A stretch of DNA of 64,000 nucleotides. Origin: Platycnemis pennipes. Taxonomy: Eukaryota > Arthropoda > Insecta > Odonata > Platycnemididae. Every line of letters begins with the position of its first letter. The stretch's first letter is position 1. The stretch spans positions 80,099,672 through 80,163,671 of the forward strand of contig OW121857.1 of assembly GCA_933228895.1 (NCBI GenBank). The letters are read 5' to 3'. A model generated the notes under the pieces. That model saw only the letters and a program-made list of their open reading frames with translations. It did not search any database and was not told where the DNA came from. This document shows, one piece after another, positions 24,401-34,500 of this stretch. The position numbers and the translations under genes were made by a program.

Positions 24401-26833
24401 CTCTCTTAGCCCAGCCAACTTTATTTAGCCATAATATTTGCATTTTAACAAAATATTTACACTTCACCCTCCCTCTCAACTAAGAGGAGGAAGAAAAAAA
24501 TCCTAAAATGTATTCAATGAGACTATAGTGGTTTTGCAATCCAAAATTGCTGGCCTTCATAAAATTCCTTTTTTAACTAGGTTGTTCACATTCAGGGGGT
24601 GATGTGGCTTGACTATTTTGAATCTACGCCCAACCTGAAGTAGTACTAAATGCCGCCACGAGATTACGCCCATGCACAACCGACCACACGGAGGACTCGG
24701 GGCCCTAGCACAGATCCGGAAAGTGAAAGAGTTGGCGACGAGAGTTAGCAATGTGGAATAACCCTTTCTCTGTCCTGTGTCCATCTCTGGCTGTCCCGGC
24801 AAGCGGCCACCCTCTTGTTTGGCATCCTCCGCTTTCATATCCGCACATGTTGTAACGTTCCGCAAATTAAGATGGCTTACCTTCAGAGATAAGTGGTCCT
24901 AACTCTCATGTGCACTTATTCTACAGAGATGTAATAATTTGTAATAACATTTTCCTGAGCTTACATATATAATTGTGTGTATCGATATTCATTTTTGTCT
25001 AAATTTCCTTAAAAATTTGTTCAATATCAAGAAAGGATTCAAACAGAAACATTATCTGCATTAATCATAAGCAATAACAAAATCATTAGCATAATACAGC
25101 ATATATTTTAACTATATTTTTGGTTGACTTATTAGAAAAAAACACCAATTAAACTGAAATTCCTCATGCATACTATTGATATAATTTATTTTAACTATTT
25201 ATTTATGTGATATGACTATGAAAAAATGGCAAGATATTCCACAAAGAAAAAATCATTTGTCTTGACTGGGACTCGAACCTGGGCCCCCTGATTTCCGGCC
25301 AGGTGACTTACCAGTTGACTTACCAAGACATCCTCTTTCTCTGTGGAAATTATATATTATATTGGAAATTATATATTATATAATATATTAGAGGCTTTAA
25401 ATGAACAAGATGTTACCAGACTGCTGGACATACTATGTCCCAAAGCAGCCGAATTCGTGTGCATGGCGCCACCGTCCACGAGGTCACGGAGGTCCACACC
25501 TCCTACCACCTCGTGGACGGTGGCGCCATGCGCACGAATTCGGCTGCTTTGGGACATAGTATGTCCAACAGTCCAGTAACATCTTGTTCCTTTGAAGCCT
25601 CTAATATATTATATTATATATATAATATAGGATGTCTTGGCAGCTCAACTGGTAGAGCACCTGGCTGGAAATCAGGGGGTCCGGGTTCAAGTCCCGGTCA
25701 AGGTGAATGATTTTCTCTGTGGAATATCTTGCTATTGTGCAGTTTCAGCAGGTAATGCCGCTAAAGTTTTCATGGCCAGTTCTTGAACTTTGAATATGAA
25801 AAAAATGATTCATTCAAACACAAATACCTCATATGCTTGCACTACAGAAACTTACGTGACAACAGTTCCATCAATGTGTTTTTATGTTCTGTGACATTAC
25901 TTTTGATAGTAATTGTTTTTGTGGAAGGGTATTGAACTAAACCTGAAAATTTAAATTAAATCATTTAGAAGCATTTTTTAATGCACCAAATATTCGGAAA
26001 ATGATTTGCCATTAAGGAAAAATTCAACAATACTTGGATTTTTTCCAATCCTAGAATCTTCCAAAGTAAGATATGGTCCTTCCCTGTTCCAGTAAATATT
26101 CATGCTGATGTAAAACATTGATATCCACAGGAGAGCCAGCATTGAGTAAAACACCAAGTAAAATAAAAAGCAAATTCCTATAAAAAATCATAAAACTACT
26201 ATGAATTGCAAAAAATCTATATAAATTATGATAATGGTACATTTCATTAAAGAGAATTAATTCCACAGAGATTATTCAGTACATAGGTATATAATTTAAA
26301 GCAAAGATAGCTAATTCAAACTAATCTATAGCATCGACTATTCATGGTTATGTGAATTTTGGCTTGCCACTATATATTTGGTGATGTACTTCAGCATCAT
26401 TTTTACATTTCATCAAGAATAACCTAAATTATTATGAAAATTGCCATGGAATGCAAGTTAATTAATGGCTCAGACCAGACATACTATAATTTTTCATTGA
26501 ATGAATCTGATGTTGTGCTTTCATTCATTCATATGTAGTGACCTTGAAATTGTATAATCAGCAGTTTTTGAATCATTATAATAACCATATGGTTATTATA
26601 ATGGTATAATTCCAATATAGGAATTGTCATATTTCAGTAGTATGGTGATATGACTAGTGAGAAAACTTTTGCTCACCCCATCTTTTCCCAGTTCTTCCTA
26701 AAATGGCTTTCCTTTGGGGATCATAAATATAATACCATTTACTTCTCCCTTTCATTTCTTCAGGCAGATAGAAATGGAATTCTGGATACTTGGAATCTTT
26801 GTCATTTTCAATATTTGGTCCATCTCCTGCCAT
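12482..26833 (-). CDS. Na+/K+-transporting ATPase subunit beta (nervana-like), complete
   Basis: A seven-exon gene read on the minus strand: 26833-26677, 26177-26034, 25942-25856, 22028-21868, 16552-16451, 15836-15671, 12567-12482; total 903 nt, 300 aa, normal for the family. The start MAGDGPNIENDK opens a charged cytoplasmic tail ending in LGRTGKRWG, the family's pre-membrane motif. Exon 2 carries the membrane span (CFLFYLVFYSMLALLWISMF). The ectodomain has exactly six cysteines (TDC, EDC, GNC, KPC, VSC, IEC), sequons NVT and NCT, GQGFPAYFYPF, LTPIIAVQF and IECKAWAKDL. The exon 2 donor (A|GTATTG) is weak. Introns hold a hAT, a PLE, a LINE end, two SINEs and a large palindrome. The 5' neighbour UBAC2 is divergent. 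An alternative upstream in-frame ATG exists at 26869. Confidence 0.93.
13030..13262 (+). mobile_element. 5S rRNA-derived SINE
   Basis: The head aligns with a 5S rRNA gene: GGTTCCCGTCAGATCACCGA, then GAAGTTAAGG (A-box), TTGGGCCCGG, then GGTTGGATGGGTAACC (C-box). A non-5S body follows, with GGCAGGTTAAATGTGGGTTG and a GTGCCAGGGGGGCTCC tail region. The copy at 53195-53430 (minus) shares both head and body, which shows a transposed unit and not a 5S gene. It lies in the last intron of gene 2. Confidence 0.85.
13747..14095 (+). mobile_element. tRNA-derived SINE, near full length
   Basis: The tRNA-like head has an A-box (TGGTGTGATGGCTAGAG) and a B-box (GGGTTCGATTCCCGG). The body includes GTCCGTCGGATGGGACGTTA and CCCCTTGGCGCC; the tail has TCTCTCCACCCTTCCTCC and a pyrimidine-rich end with CCAACCAACCAAAAA. 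It is the reference copy for the fragments at 1020, 1715 and 5056. Confidence 0.85.
17221..17300. mobile_element. hAT-type MITE end fragment
   Basis: CAGTGGCGTAGGAAGTGGGG resembles the left end of the MITE at 239-661, again followed by a G/C tract. No right end was found before the LINE that starts near 17460. Confidence 0.4.
17460..17950 (+). mobile_element. Non-LTR retrotransposon 3' end (ORF2 C-terminus)
   Basis: The frame at 17474-17752 encodes the region after the reverse transcriptase fingers: LYGAETWALQKED, FEMWVWRRMEKIKWVERKTN, then RRRQKVWMEKV, a pattern widespread in arthropod LINEs. After the stop, the sequence still resembles a LINE end in another frame (GRRRTGSLDGMM). A (AAT)n tail ends at 17946. 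The copy is 5'-truncated. Confidence 0.85.
18330..19321 (+). mobile_element. hAT transposon, internally deleted
   Basis: The 992-bp element begins CAGGGCCGG and ends CCGGCCCTG, flanked by a perfect 8-bp duplication AGCATATT (18322-18329, 19322-19329). Inside, the frame around 18581-18808 reads ATGKKSFSKLKLIKTF and later DILKLINTYSILKDSANLKA, matching the C-terminal dimerisation region of hAT transposases of the ZMYM/Zaphod kind. Most of the catalytic domain is absent. It sits in the intron between exons 4 and 5 of gene 2. Confidence 0.9.
20250..20300 (-). ncRNA. Hammerhead-ribozyme-like motif in PLE arm
   Basis: On the minus strand the core reads CTGATGA (20288-20282), then one T, a stem GACGC/GCGTT with loop CGAT, then GAAAC (20266-20262), flanked by short complementary GTA/TAC. 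PLE terminal repeats are known to carry hammerheads. The extra T after CTGATGA is not canonical. The right arm copy (21610-21636) has TTGATGA, a change in the catalytic core. Confidence 0.45.
20751..21302 (+). CDS. GIY-YIG endonuclease part of a Penelope-like element protein
   Basis: An intact 183-codon frame. Residues 1-60 are the basic linker between reverse transcriptase and endonuclease (IASHNGYNEKLIDRMMKKK). GVYKLKCRDCEAVYIGQMGR near residue 117 is the GIY-YIG motif (here GVY and YIG) with the CxxC pair, followed by the conserved R and H (RSFRTHVEEHKRS). GIY-YIG nucleases nick target DNA during PLE insertion. The upstream reverse transcriptase is absent, so it cannot transpose alone. It resides in an intron of gene 2 and is on the opposite strand. 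Confidence 0.88.
   Translation: MRISLHQRIIPLSSLNFDHKLRTIKFIASHNGYNEKLIDRMMKKKMSLKAKATLYKQTELKDRDIRWCKLPYYGVISQKFGKVFPKDQLRVVYYNNNNLRSFLNKTKDRTDPLDRSGVYKLKCRDCEAVYIGQMGRSFRTHVEEHKRSFPQGNWSQSHFVRHLPDEGHVSNFTQEILHLNVKG
22029..24560. other. Intron of gene 2, nothing recognised
   Basis: AT-rich intronic sequence between exons 3 and 4 of gene 2. No conserved frame, inverted-repeat termini or SINE head was found. Confidence 0.6.
24590..24870. other. GC-rich island of unknown origin
   Basis: About 280 bp much richer in G+C and CpG than the surrounding intron, open over 102 codons on the minus strand (24865-24557). The frame has no recognised motif. It may be a fragment of an unidentified retroelement. 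Confidence 0.4.
25228..25736. repeat. Large palindrome built on two inverted tRNA-derived SINEs
   Basis: Two arms of roughly 250 bp meet at about 25496. The outer part of each arm is a tRNA-like SINE (B-box GGTTCAAGTCCCGG at about 25684 on plus; its inverted partner at about 25262-25290) with the tail GATTTTCTCTGTGGAATATC. Inner parts are AT dinucleotide runs and then a near-identical 55-bp stretch either side of a 23-bp loop (25485-25507). It lies in intron 3 of gene 2. Confidence 0.85.
26677..26833 (-). CDS. Na,K-ATPase beta gene 2: first coding exon
   Basis: It encodes the 52-residue cytoplasmic tail, with WYYIYDPQRKAILGRTGKRW at its end, matching the FLxRTxxSW region of beta subunits. 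The start was set at MAGDG (26833) because upstream residues are AT-rich and unlike the family; an in-frame ATG 12 codons earlier (26869) is possible. It ends in phase 1 at donor GTGAGC. Confidence 0.88.
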
Positions 26834-27097
26834 TCTTTCCAAAATTTTGAATATGTAGGGAATCAGCACATAGGTACCTATGGAAATTATGTTTCAAACA
26901 AGGGAATCAACACATACCAATCCTTAGATTGCTAATATTTACCAGAGTCAACTTTATTTTCTCTGAAGCATTACATGGTCATCTGCTGATAAAATTCATC
27001 TGTTATGTCCCAGGGTAATTACATGCTGCTTTCATCTTTCACACAAATTATCACTTTGACACAGGAACAAAAATCCATCACCATTTATGAAAGCACA

Positions 27098-27383
27098 CCC
27101 TGGTGAAAATAAACCATGACAGACAGTGTTACAATGTGTATCACACTGTGCAAGTGTATTAGTCACAGTGTATGTACACTGTGTGCACAGTGCAGTGCTC
27201 CCTTCAAAGCATGATGGACAGTGTGCAGCACAATGTACCGTCACAGTGTCTATCACGTTTTCGAGTCCCAATTTACGCTTTTGTCACGGTGTATGCACAC
27301 TGTAATCACACTCTTGTCACATTCTAAGCACACTGTGTTCACGCTTCTGTCACATTGTCTGTCACGGTTTATTTTCACCAGGG
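27098..27383. mobile_element. Foldback MITE with internal CACAGTGT repeats
   Basis: Inverted termini CCCTGGTGAAAATAAACC (27098-27115) and its complement (27366-27383) enclose a region in which CACAGTGT / ACACTGTG words recur on both strands about ten times. No coding content. It lies upstream of gene 2 and UBAC2, between the divergent pair. Confidence 0.75.
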
Positions 27384-28339
27384 CAGCTATTGTACTGGAA
27401 TGTGTTTTTAGGTATGTGGTGGAGGTGGCTGACAAATCGTGTCATTGTAGCCATTTAAGATAAGTAAAAAATTAGGTAGAGGTAGGAATTTGTCAGAAAA
27501 CTAAGGAAAGATGAGGCAAAACCTTGAAGGGCAAAAAATATATCGAATTATATTAGCATAACTCCAAATCATAGTTAAAGTGCACGATCACAACATTCTA
27601 TTGAGATTGGAAGGTAGTATCCAAGGATATGTCAGTGTCTGCAATTCTCTAGTAGTGTCCATTTTTGCCAATCCTTCTATCGGCTCTGTATTTCCTATAC
27701 TAAATAATTTTGGTAGGTTGAAATTCAGATGGCATTTTTCAATTTCCATTGCCTTACATTTGAGTCGACGGATATGAAATCTTTCAGAGGCTAAACCTGC
27801 ATCTTGTCAATTAAAATATTGGATCCTTCCTCCAATTCCTCTGCTATTGCCAAGGTTTTAGTACAGGTATCGGTCGGGAAAAATTGAACTAAATAAAAAC
27901 ACTGAAATTTTCTTTTCAACTTATTACAGCACTCGTAAGGAGAGATATCTTGAAAAACATCGTTTGTTTGATGCAAGGATCAACATGACCATCGCGATGG
28001 TTTAATTTTATTTAATTTGTATTTTTTCCACTAACCTATGCATACGCTTTTATGGATTCTCATATGATTGTTATATGTTGTAAGTGAAAGGAAAGGTCAG
28101 CAATTTCTAACTCACAATAAAATTTTAAACCATGCTTCATAAGTATAACAAACTATTGTAACAAAAAAGAAATGGATTTCTTCAATGAACATCCATTGGC
28201 TTTAAATCTTGTTATTTTGTTAATTTCCCCCTAAACAATGCAATTAGTGAAGTTCTAATAAAATATTATCAACCCACCTTAGGTAGATTAATGCTGCTTC
28301 TAGAAGAATATAGCACATTAATGAGCTACAAACATGGAT

Positions 28340-28544
28340 GCTTCGTACTTCCCTCCTTTACGGGTGTTTACGGCTATGTGCCTTCAACTGGCTTCGCCAT
28401 GACGTCATATTGTGTTCTCGTGTTGTGGCTGCATTGGCTGACGCATTAGTAAACATTTCACAGGACGATTGATGATTAGTTGTGCATAGCATTATTTATT
28501 AACTATCTGCATGTCCAATAGCTACATAATATTAATACATAACA
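28340..28544 (+). promoter_or_regulatory. Probable UBAC2 promoter / shared divergent promoter region
   Basis: A GC-richer stretch directly upstream of the UBAC2 start holds a perfect TGACGTCA (cAMP response element palindrome, 28400-28407) and a reverse CCAAT box (ATTGG, 28433-28437). No TATA box is evident at a fixed distance. The minus-strand neighbour begins 1.7 kb away, so sharing is only possible. Confidence 0.5.
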
Positions 28545-31500
28545 ATGGCTGCAATGTTCTCTCCCAGCAGTTCACCCGGAATTCGTGAGTTCCGTAATAT
28601 TTTGGCTTTTTTTAATCTATTGAAACATAAATTTTATTATGCGTCAACATTTTTTCATGTCATGGATAAAGCGTGTATACAACTAAGTTACCATCTCCTA
28701 GTAATGATTTTCGTTCTTGTTGTTCGGGCACAGGCTCGTGCTTTATGTTTTCCTGGTAAATTGGCGTATATTGCAAATGTTTTGGTCTGCAATGGCTGAA
28801 CGTTACGATTCTTGTGCAATATGTCAACTCTATAAAGCATTGTTTAGTAAAACCTCAGGGATTCACCCGAGAGACTGTATTGGAGGATTAATCCTCCTCG
28901 AAAATATGCCTGGTGTGTGGACAGATTAGCGACCTTCTGTTGACAGTGATTTCCAGCCAGGATTAAATAATTGCAACTTGATTTCATACACTTGGGCTAA
29001 ATGCTACACTCCAATATAGCATGCATAGGAGAGACAAATGATGGGTTGCGGTTGGAAGAAAGCCAAATTCAGTAATTAGTTAAATTGTTTTTGGGTTTAG
29101 GTGCAAGGAAATGGAAATATCACAATACTTTTTAGATAGATTTTTGTTATGTTGCTATTAATGCGTTATGACATTAAATTAATGAATATAATCTGTCATG
29201 CGATGGTTTTTGTTACCACTCCAATGACACGGCAGGATATTTGGAGGTTAATTGTAGCTATAATTACATTAGACGTGAGTTTCTGTTGTCGCTTTCTTCC
29301 TGTGACTCATTAGAGAATTCATGATGATTTTTTTTCCTACTAGACAACGCTCCAGTCTCAATGGGACTCCTGGGGTACTTAGTCCTATCGTGTGCTGCGG
29401 TGAATGTCCCATCTATGTACCACTTTCACAAGTATTTTCTTTGCCGCATTCCTGAGGACTTAACGATCAGTACACAGGTAATGTTGGCACCCAAAGGAGA
29501 CTTCTTCGTTTATCTTGTTATTAATATTTAACATTATCAGATTTATATTAATATTAGCGGAAACAGGGGCATTTGATTTAATCTTTAACCCATTATCAGC
29601 ATTCTATCAGTGGTGGTAGATTGTGGGCAACTCCCCCAAGTCTGCTACCTGTTTACTCCTGTGACCTACAATTCTATTGCCCTGTACAAATATCCAATGT
29701 TTTACCTGCACTGGTAGTGCACTCGAACACTTCCTCTCTATCCCATTATCATTCTAATGACCTAATTATATTTACCTTTGTACCACTCAGAAACCCTACT
29801 TTTTATCTTATACCTTAGCTATGCTGTTCGAAATTCTTATTTGTTTCCTCCCTTCTCCCCTATTATTCATCATTCTCTCTATCACAACCTTCTAGAATTG
29901 ACTGCCTCTCATTTTACACACATTCTCTTCTGAAAGCCATTTTACAAGTGGATTGTCATTGTGCAGTCTAATTCATATACCTAGCAATGTGCAATGAAAA
30001 ATTTGTGCCAATTTAGTGATGTCTTTTTTGTGCTACAGAGCAGTAGCGTACCAACATAGTCTGTGCTGTCACATAGTGTGTGACAAACTCTGGCATTGAA
30101 ATGTAGGCTTAACAGTAAAATGATGAAAATTGGCTTAGATTTTGGTGTAAGGGTGTGAATATTGATGGAGAAGGTTAGGAGGAAGGAAGGCTAGACAGGA
30201 AGATAAGTGAGATTTTGGGGATATTATGGGAGAAAATGAAATTGGTTGAAGAAATTAGCAGACAAAGTGACTGGAATAGAATGGGTTATAAGAGGTGAGG
30301 ATTTTTTGAAGTTTGTCATAGAAATGAAAATATTAGAAATAGGAAATAGCTCGTAGTTTGGATGAAATGATGAGAGGTAGAGAATATGTGGAACTGAATG
30401 AGGAGACTATGTGAATGTTTGTTAGCCCGTAGCTGACTGTGTTACTAGTGCTCAATAATCCAAGAATTTTGTTTACTTTATAACTTCCCTCAACTTTTAC
30501 TCCTTTATCAAGCCCTCTCATGCCTCTCACATTTCCTCAGAATATGTTTAAGGCCTCTTTCATGGATCAGCATTGCGTTAGTGTTGGTCAATGAAATCCC
30601 ATGATGAGTTTGATGACATCTTATGTCAGCTTGCTGGTGGCAGTTGTTATGTCTTAAAGATTGCATTATTGATTATTAATAACTCTTATAGTTTATAATA
30701 TGCTTTTTAATATTCATCTTTTTGCTGTCCGTTGCATCACACATCTTGTTTATGACTAGTATTGTTAATAGGTGCCTGTTTTGGCAACATACTTTGACAA
30801 CTATACATATAATTATAAACAGTTGTCATTTATAGCAATCCACATGTAACTGGCAATGATAAACAGCAGTAAATTCTGCATGCTAGGCACAGTAAGTTCT
30901 GGCATGCCAGAACTTACCGTGGCTGATATTTCAGTCAATGCATCAAAGACTTCTTTTTATCAATTTACATAGCTTCTGTTTTGTATCTGTGTTATTAAAA
31001 CATTTGCATATGAAGATTTAACAGCAGTTTTCCTGTCAGGTTTAGAAGGCGGCATTATAGTAATTCCACCCCCTGACTGATACATTTGGGAAAATGGTGT
31101 ACCTTTGTGCTTACATAATCGTGAGTGACACAACTGCTCATTCTATTTGCATGTTCATTACCAAGTTTCAACGGCGTGCATTTGCAGTAGAGTTGTTCAA
31201 GTGGAAGTGTCTGACTAATCTCGTTAGTGATCGTTTTATTTAAATTTATATTTCCTTCTTCCTTCCTCTCTTAGGTAATAATAAGCTATATTCGACTTGG
31301 GTGACAGAGGTTATCTTTTGAATCAGTTGAAATTACTTATCAGCATAACAGTGATCTAAGTCATCAAATGTGCAGATGGAACTGCAAGGTCTCTGATAGC
31401 GATACAAATACTTACCAATTATTTTTACTGTATTTATCTTTGCTAAGCAAATTATATAGATTTTATAAACAAATGCTAAAGCTGTTACAGCAGATACAGT

Positions 31501-34500
31501 TTTTAGTTATCAAATTTAGGAGTTGTAAATTGTAGTAATCTGTTATAACAACATTGACTAATAGGAGCACCAAAAACTGTTATGACATTGATAGCTTGAG
31601 TTTATGGTATCATGAAGTAAGTATAAATCTATACTCTCTCTATGATGGTATACCATGATGTATAATTTCTGGCACAGGTTAAATCTACACATATGAAAGG
31701 CAGAGTAAAGATGGGCAACCTAATAAAAACAAGTTTTGACGTATTTGGCATTACCAATTAATCTGATGACTAGGGACCGGAAAAAATAGCATCTATATTT
31801 TGGAAAATTAGCATCTAACTTTTAAGGAAATTAGCATATATTTTCCTGAAATTAGCATCTATTTTATATCATCGAATGACCTAGAATTAAATATCAATTC
31901 TTAAGCTTGTTTGCACAATATGCAAATATATCATTACTTCAATCAATAAGTTTGTTTGAATTCATTCAATCCCTTTTATGACAAGTTAATCTGACACTAA
32001 CAATTTTTTCTAACATGAGAAAATGAGTTTAAAAACTGTCATGAAGTTTTTAGCTAATTTACTTTAGAAAAAAATGTTTATTTAAAAAAATTGTCTAGTT
32101 TACGGCTGATTTATTATATAATTCAATACGACTTCATGCTAATACCCACTGATCATATCAAAGATCGTTTCCAGGTTCAACTACCTACATAAAAAGCAAG
32201 CCAGTCATGGGGAAGGGGAACTTTTGCAGGTAAAAAGAAGAGAAACTTTTAAATGCCTATTTATTTACAGTTTATGTGGGCTTGAAATAGAATCAAATGA
32301 AATGCTGCAAAAAAGCATTATCATCTTTTAAATTAGCTCTTCTGTCATTCACAACTGTCTTAAAAGGCAAAAAAAGCTCTCACTGTCCACATTATTAGTA
32401 GGCGTATATACTGTTTGGATGTAGAGAACTTCTGTAGAGAACTTCGGATGTTCATCCCTCATTGAGAGAAGAATTGAAATTAAATTGAGTTCTCTTTTGG
32501 TAGGTTTCTCTATCTCCTCATGTAACCTGCTCGTCACTACCCTGTAGCCACTGCAAAATTCTTCTGGTGTAAGGTCTTTACACCTGCTTAGGTACAAAGC
32601 CTTCTCCATAACATCAGAAGGGATGTTTAACATTATACTTTTGACTGAAAAGACCTCCCCAATATTCGTGAAAACTTTTCCATTTGGATAATTTTTCATT
32701 AACACATTCGGTGCAGTTGTATATTTTAAGAATATTCTTAGGATTGGGTTTTTTTTCTCTTGAATATCGTATATTATGTTATTTCTTTCACTATGTTGCC
32801 AATTATATCCTTTTCATTTTGCATATTATTTTTATTTTTAAAAAGTTTACAGTTCCGCCATTCGGCAGCAGCCCGTTCCACAGGATGGTTTTCAAATATG
32901 TTGCTAATCAGCCTTTAACATTTTTCTATTATTCTTGCACTTTGAAATTGTTTATTATATTCTAACTTAAAATTTACAATAAATAATTTATTTTTTATGT
33001 AAAATAATTATATCAACTTTGTTAGCATCACCTATTGGAGGAGGACCGTTTCCTAAACTCCACAGTCGTCCCTAAACATTATTTTTATTCTTGTATGTCT
33101 TACATATTTTTTTCCTCTAAGACAAATAAGGTTATTTGTAAAACCTAAAAATTTTAATTGAAATTGAAGATGATTACTATTTCAAAATGTAGAGTTTTTT
33201 TTACGAATGGAGTTGCATGCATCAACCTGATGATGTTTCAGTGCCAACGAAACCTGGGTCGAAATAAAGGTTTTTTTATCTGTAGTAAATTGCAAATTTT
33301 CGTCTTCTTTTCAACATGCTCGAATACAACACAATATCGCCGGAATCTACTGAATTTAGTTTACATAACATGATTATGTCTGTAATTTACATTTTTCCTT
33401 GCGGTGATCCTGGTGTTAGTAATTATGGAAAACTTGGAAACCGGGATATAGACACAGCTTATAGGTTCATATTCACACATGGGGCAATAAGTTACTATGT
33501 CCTTCCTTACACATTTACCTGAGCAGTTGCAGCATCATTTTCTTTGGACTCTAGAACCCTTCTCGCTTGAATTTGAAATGGTAGAAGGACTTTTTCCTTA
33601 CCTAGGGCATGATTCCATGAGAATCACTCCTGAAGATAAGACTCCCAAAAACTCTCACGACATGTCTGAACATTCGCCACTAAATTTTCTGTGGAGTATT
33701 TGTGAGTTGTTTAGCAGTATTTGAAATATATTTCTCCATAATTTTGGAAACCATTTCAAACTTCTTCTTTTACCTGGAGAATAAGAGAGAATTTCATCTA
33801 TACGGTCTATTCCTCCCATGTATTTATTATGTTCAGCAACCATCCTTAGTTTCTTAGTTATCTTTCCCTTTCAGTTGGACTCTTCTATAATATTTGCATT
33901 ATGCTCTGATGAAATCAAGAGAACATCTCTTTTGCCTTTCCACTTACATATGGATATTCCTTCTTTCCTATACTGAGCTAAAATCTCATTTTAGCAATTT
34001 TTTCTTCGCAACTTTAGGAGGGTTACCTTTCCTCATCATTTGAAACGTCCCAGTTGAATACAATTTCTTTTCCAGCAGAGTGACAGTTTTTGACCATTGT
34101 AACAGTCCATACATACATCATGATCAACATTGGAGTAGCTAGACAAGTGAATGAACGACTTTTTCCAAGTGACCTACTCCACCAACATAAGTATCCCTGG
34201 AATTGGTATAAACCAAGCAATCCAAAATGAGTCCATTTGGTTCACAGGATGTCGATCGATACGGGAAATATATGGGAAATTAACATTACCCTGGAAAATA
34301 CGGGTAATATATGGGAAATTCACATAGTGTCCGGGAAATTTCAAGAAATGCTCTGTAATGAACAGATCCAGAAGATCCCCATATTTTCGGTTGGTGGGAC
34401 CTTAGCAGTGCGGGAGTCGCAGTATTTAGCCCATGAAGATTTCGTAACCCACTGAGCGCAAGGTTGTCATTTCAGCGCACGTGAGGCTGACTCGGCAAGT

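Noticed and set aside
25640..25710. tRNA gene on plus strand (tRNA-like arms and B-box)
   Set aside because: The acceptor stem does not pair, and the sequence recurs as part of dispersed SINEs (680-795 and the inverted partner at 25260).
27120..27380. CRISPR-like array of repeats
   Set aside because: Repeats are 8-bp words on both strands at irregular spacing inside a foldback element of a eukaryotic genome.
28717..28929. ORF downstream of UBAC2 exon 1
   Set aside because: It lies in UBAC2 intron 1; family alignment and splice sites join 28584 to 29344.
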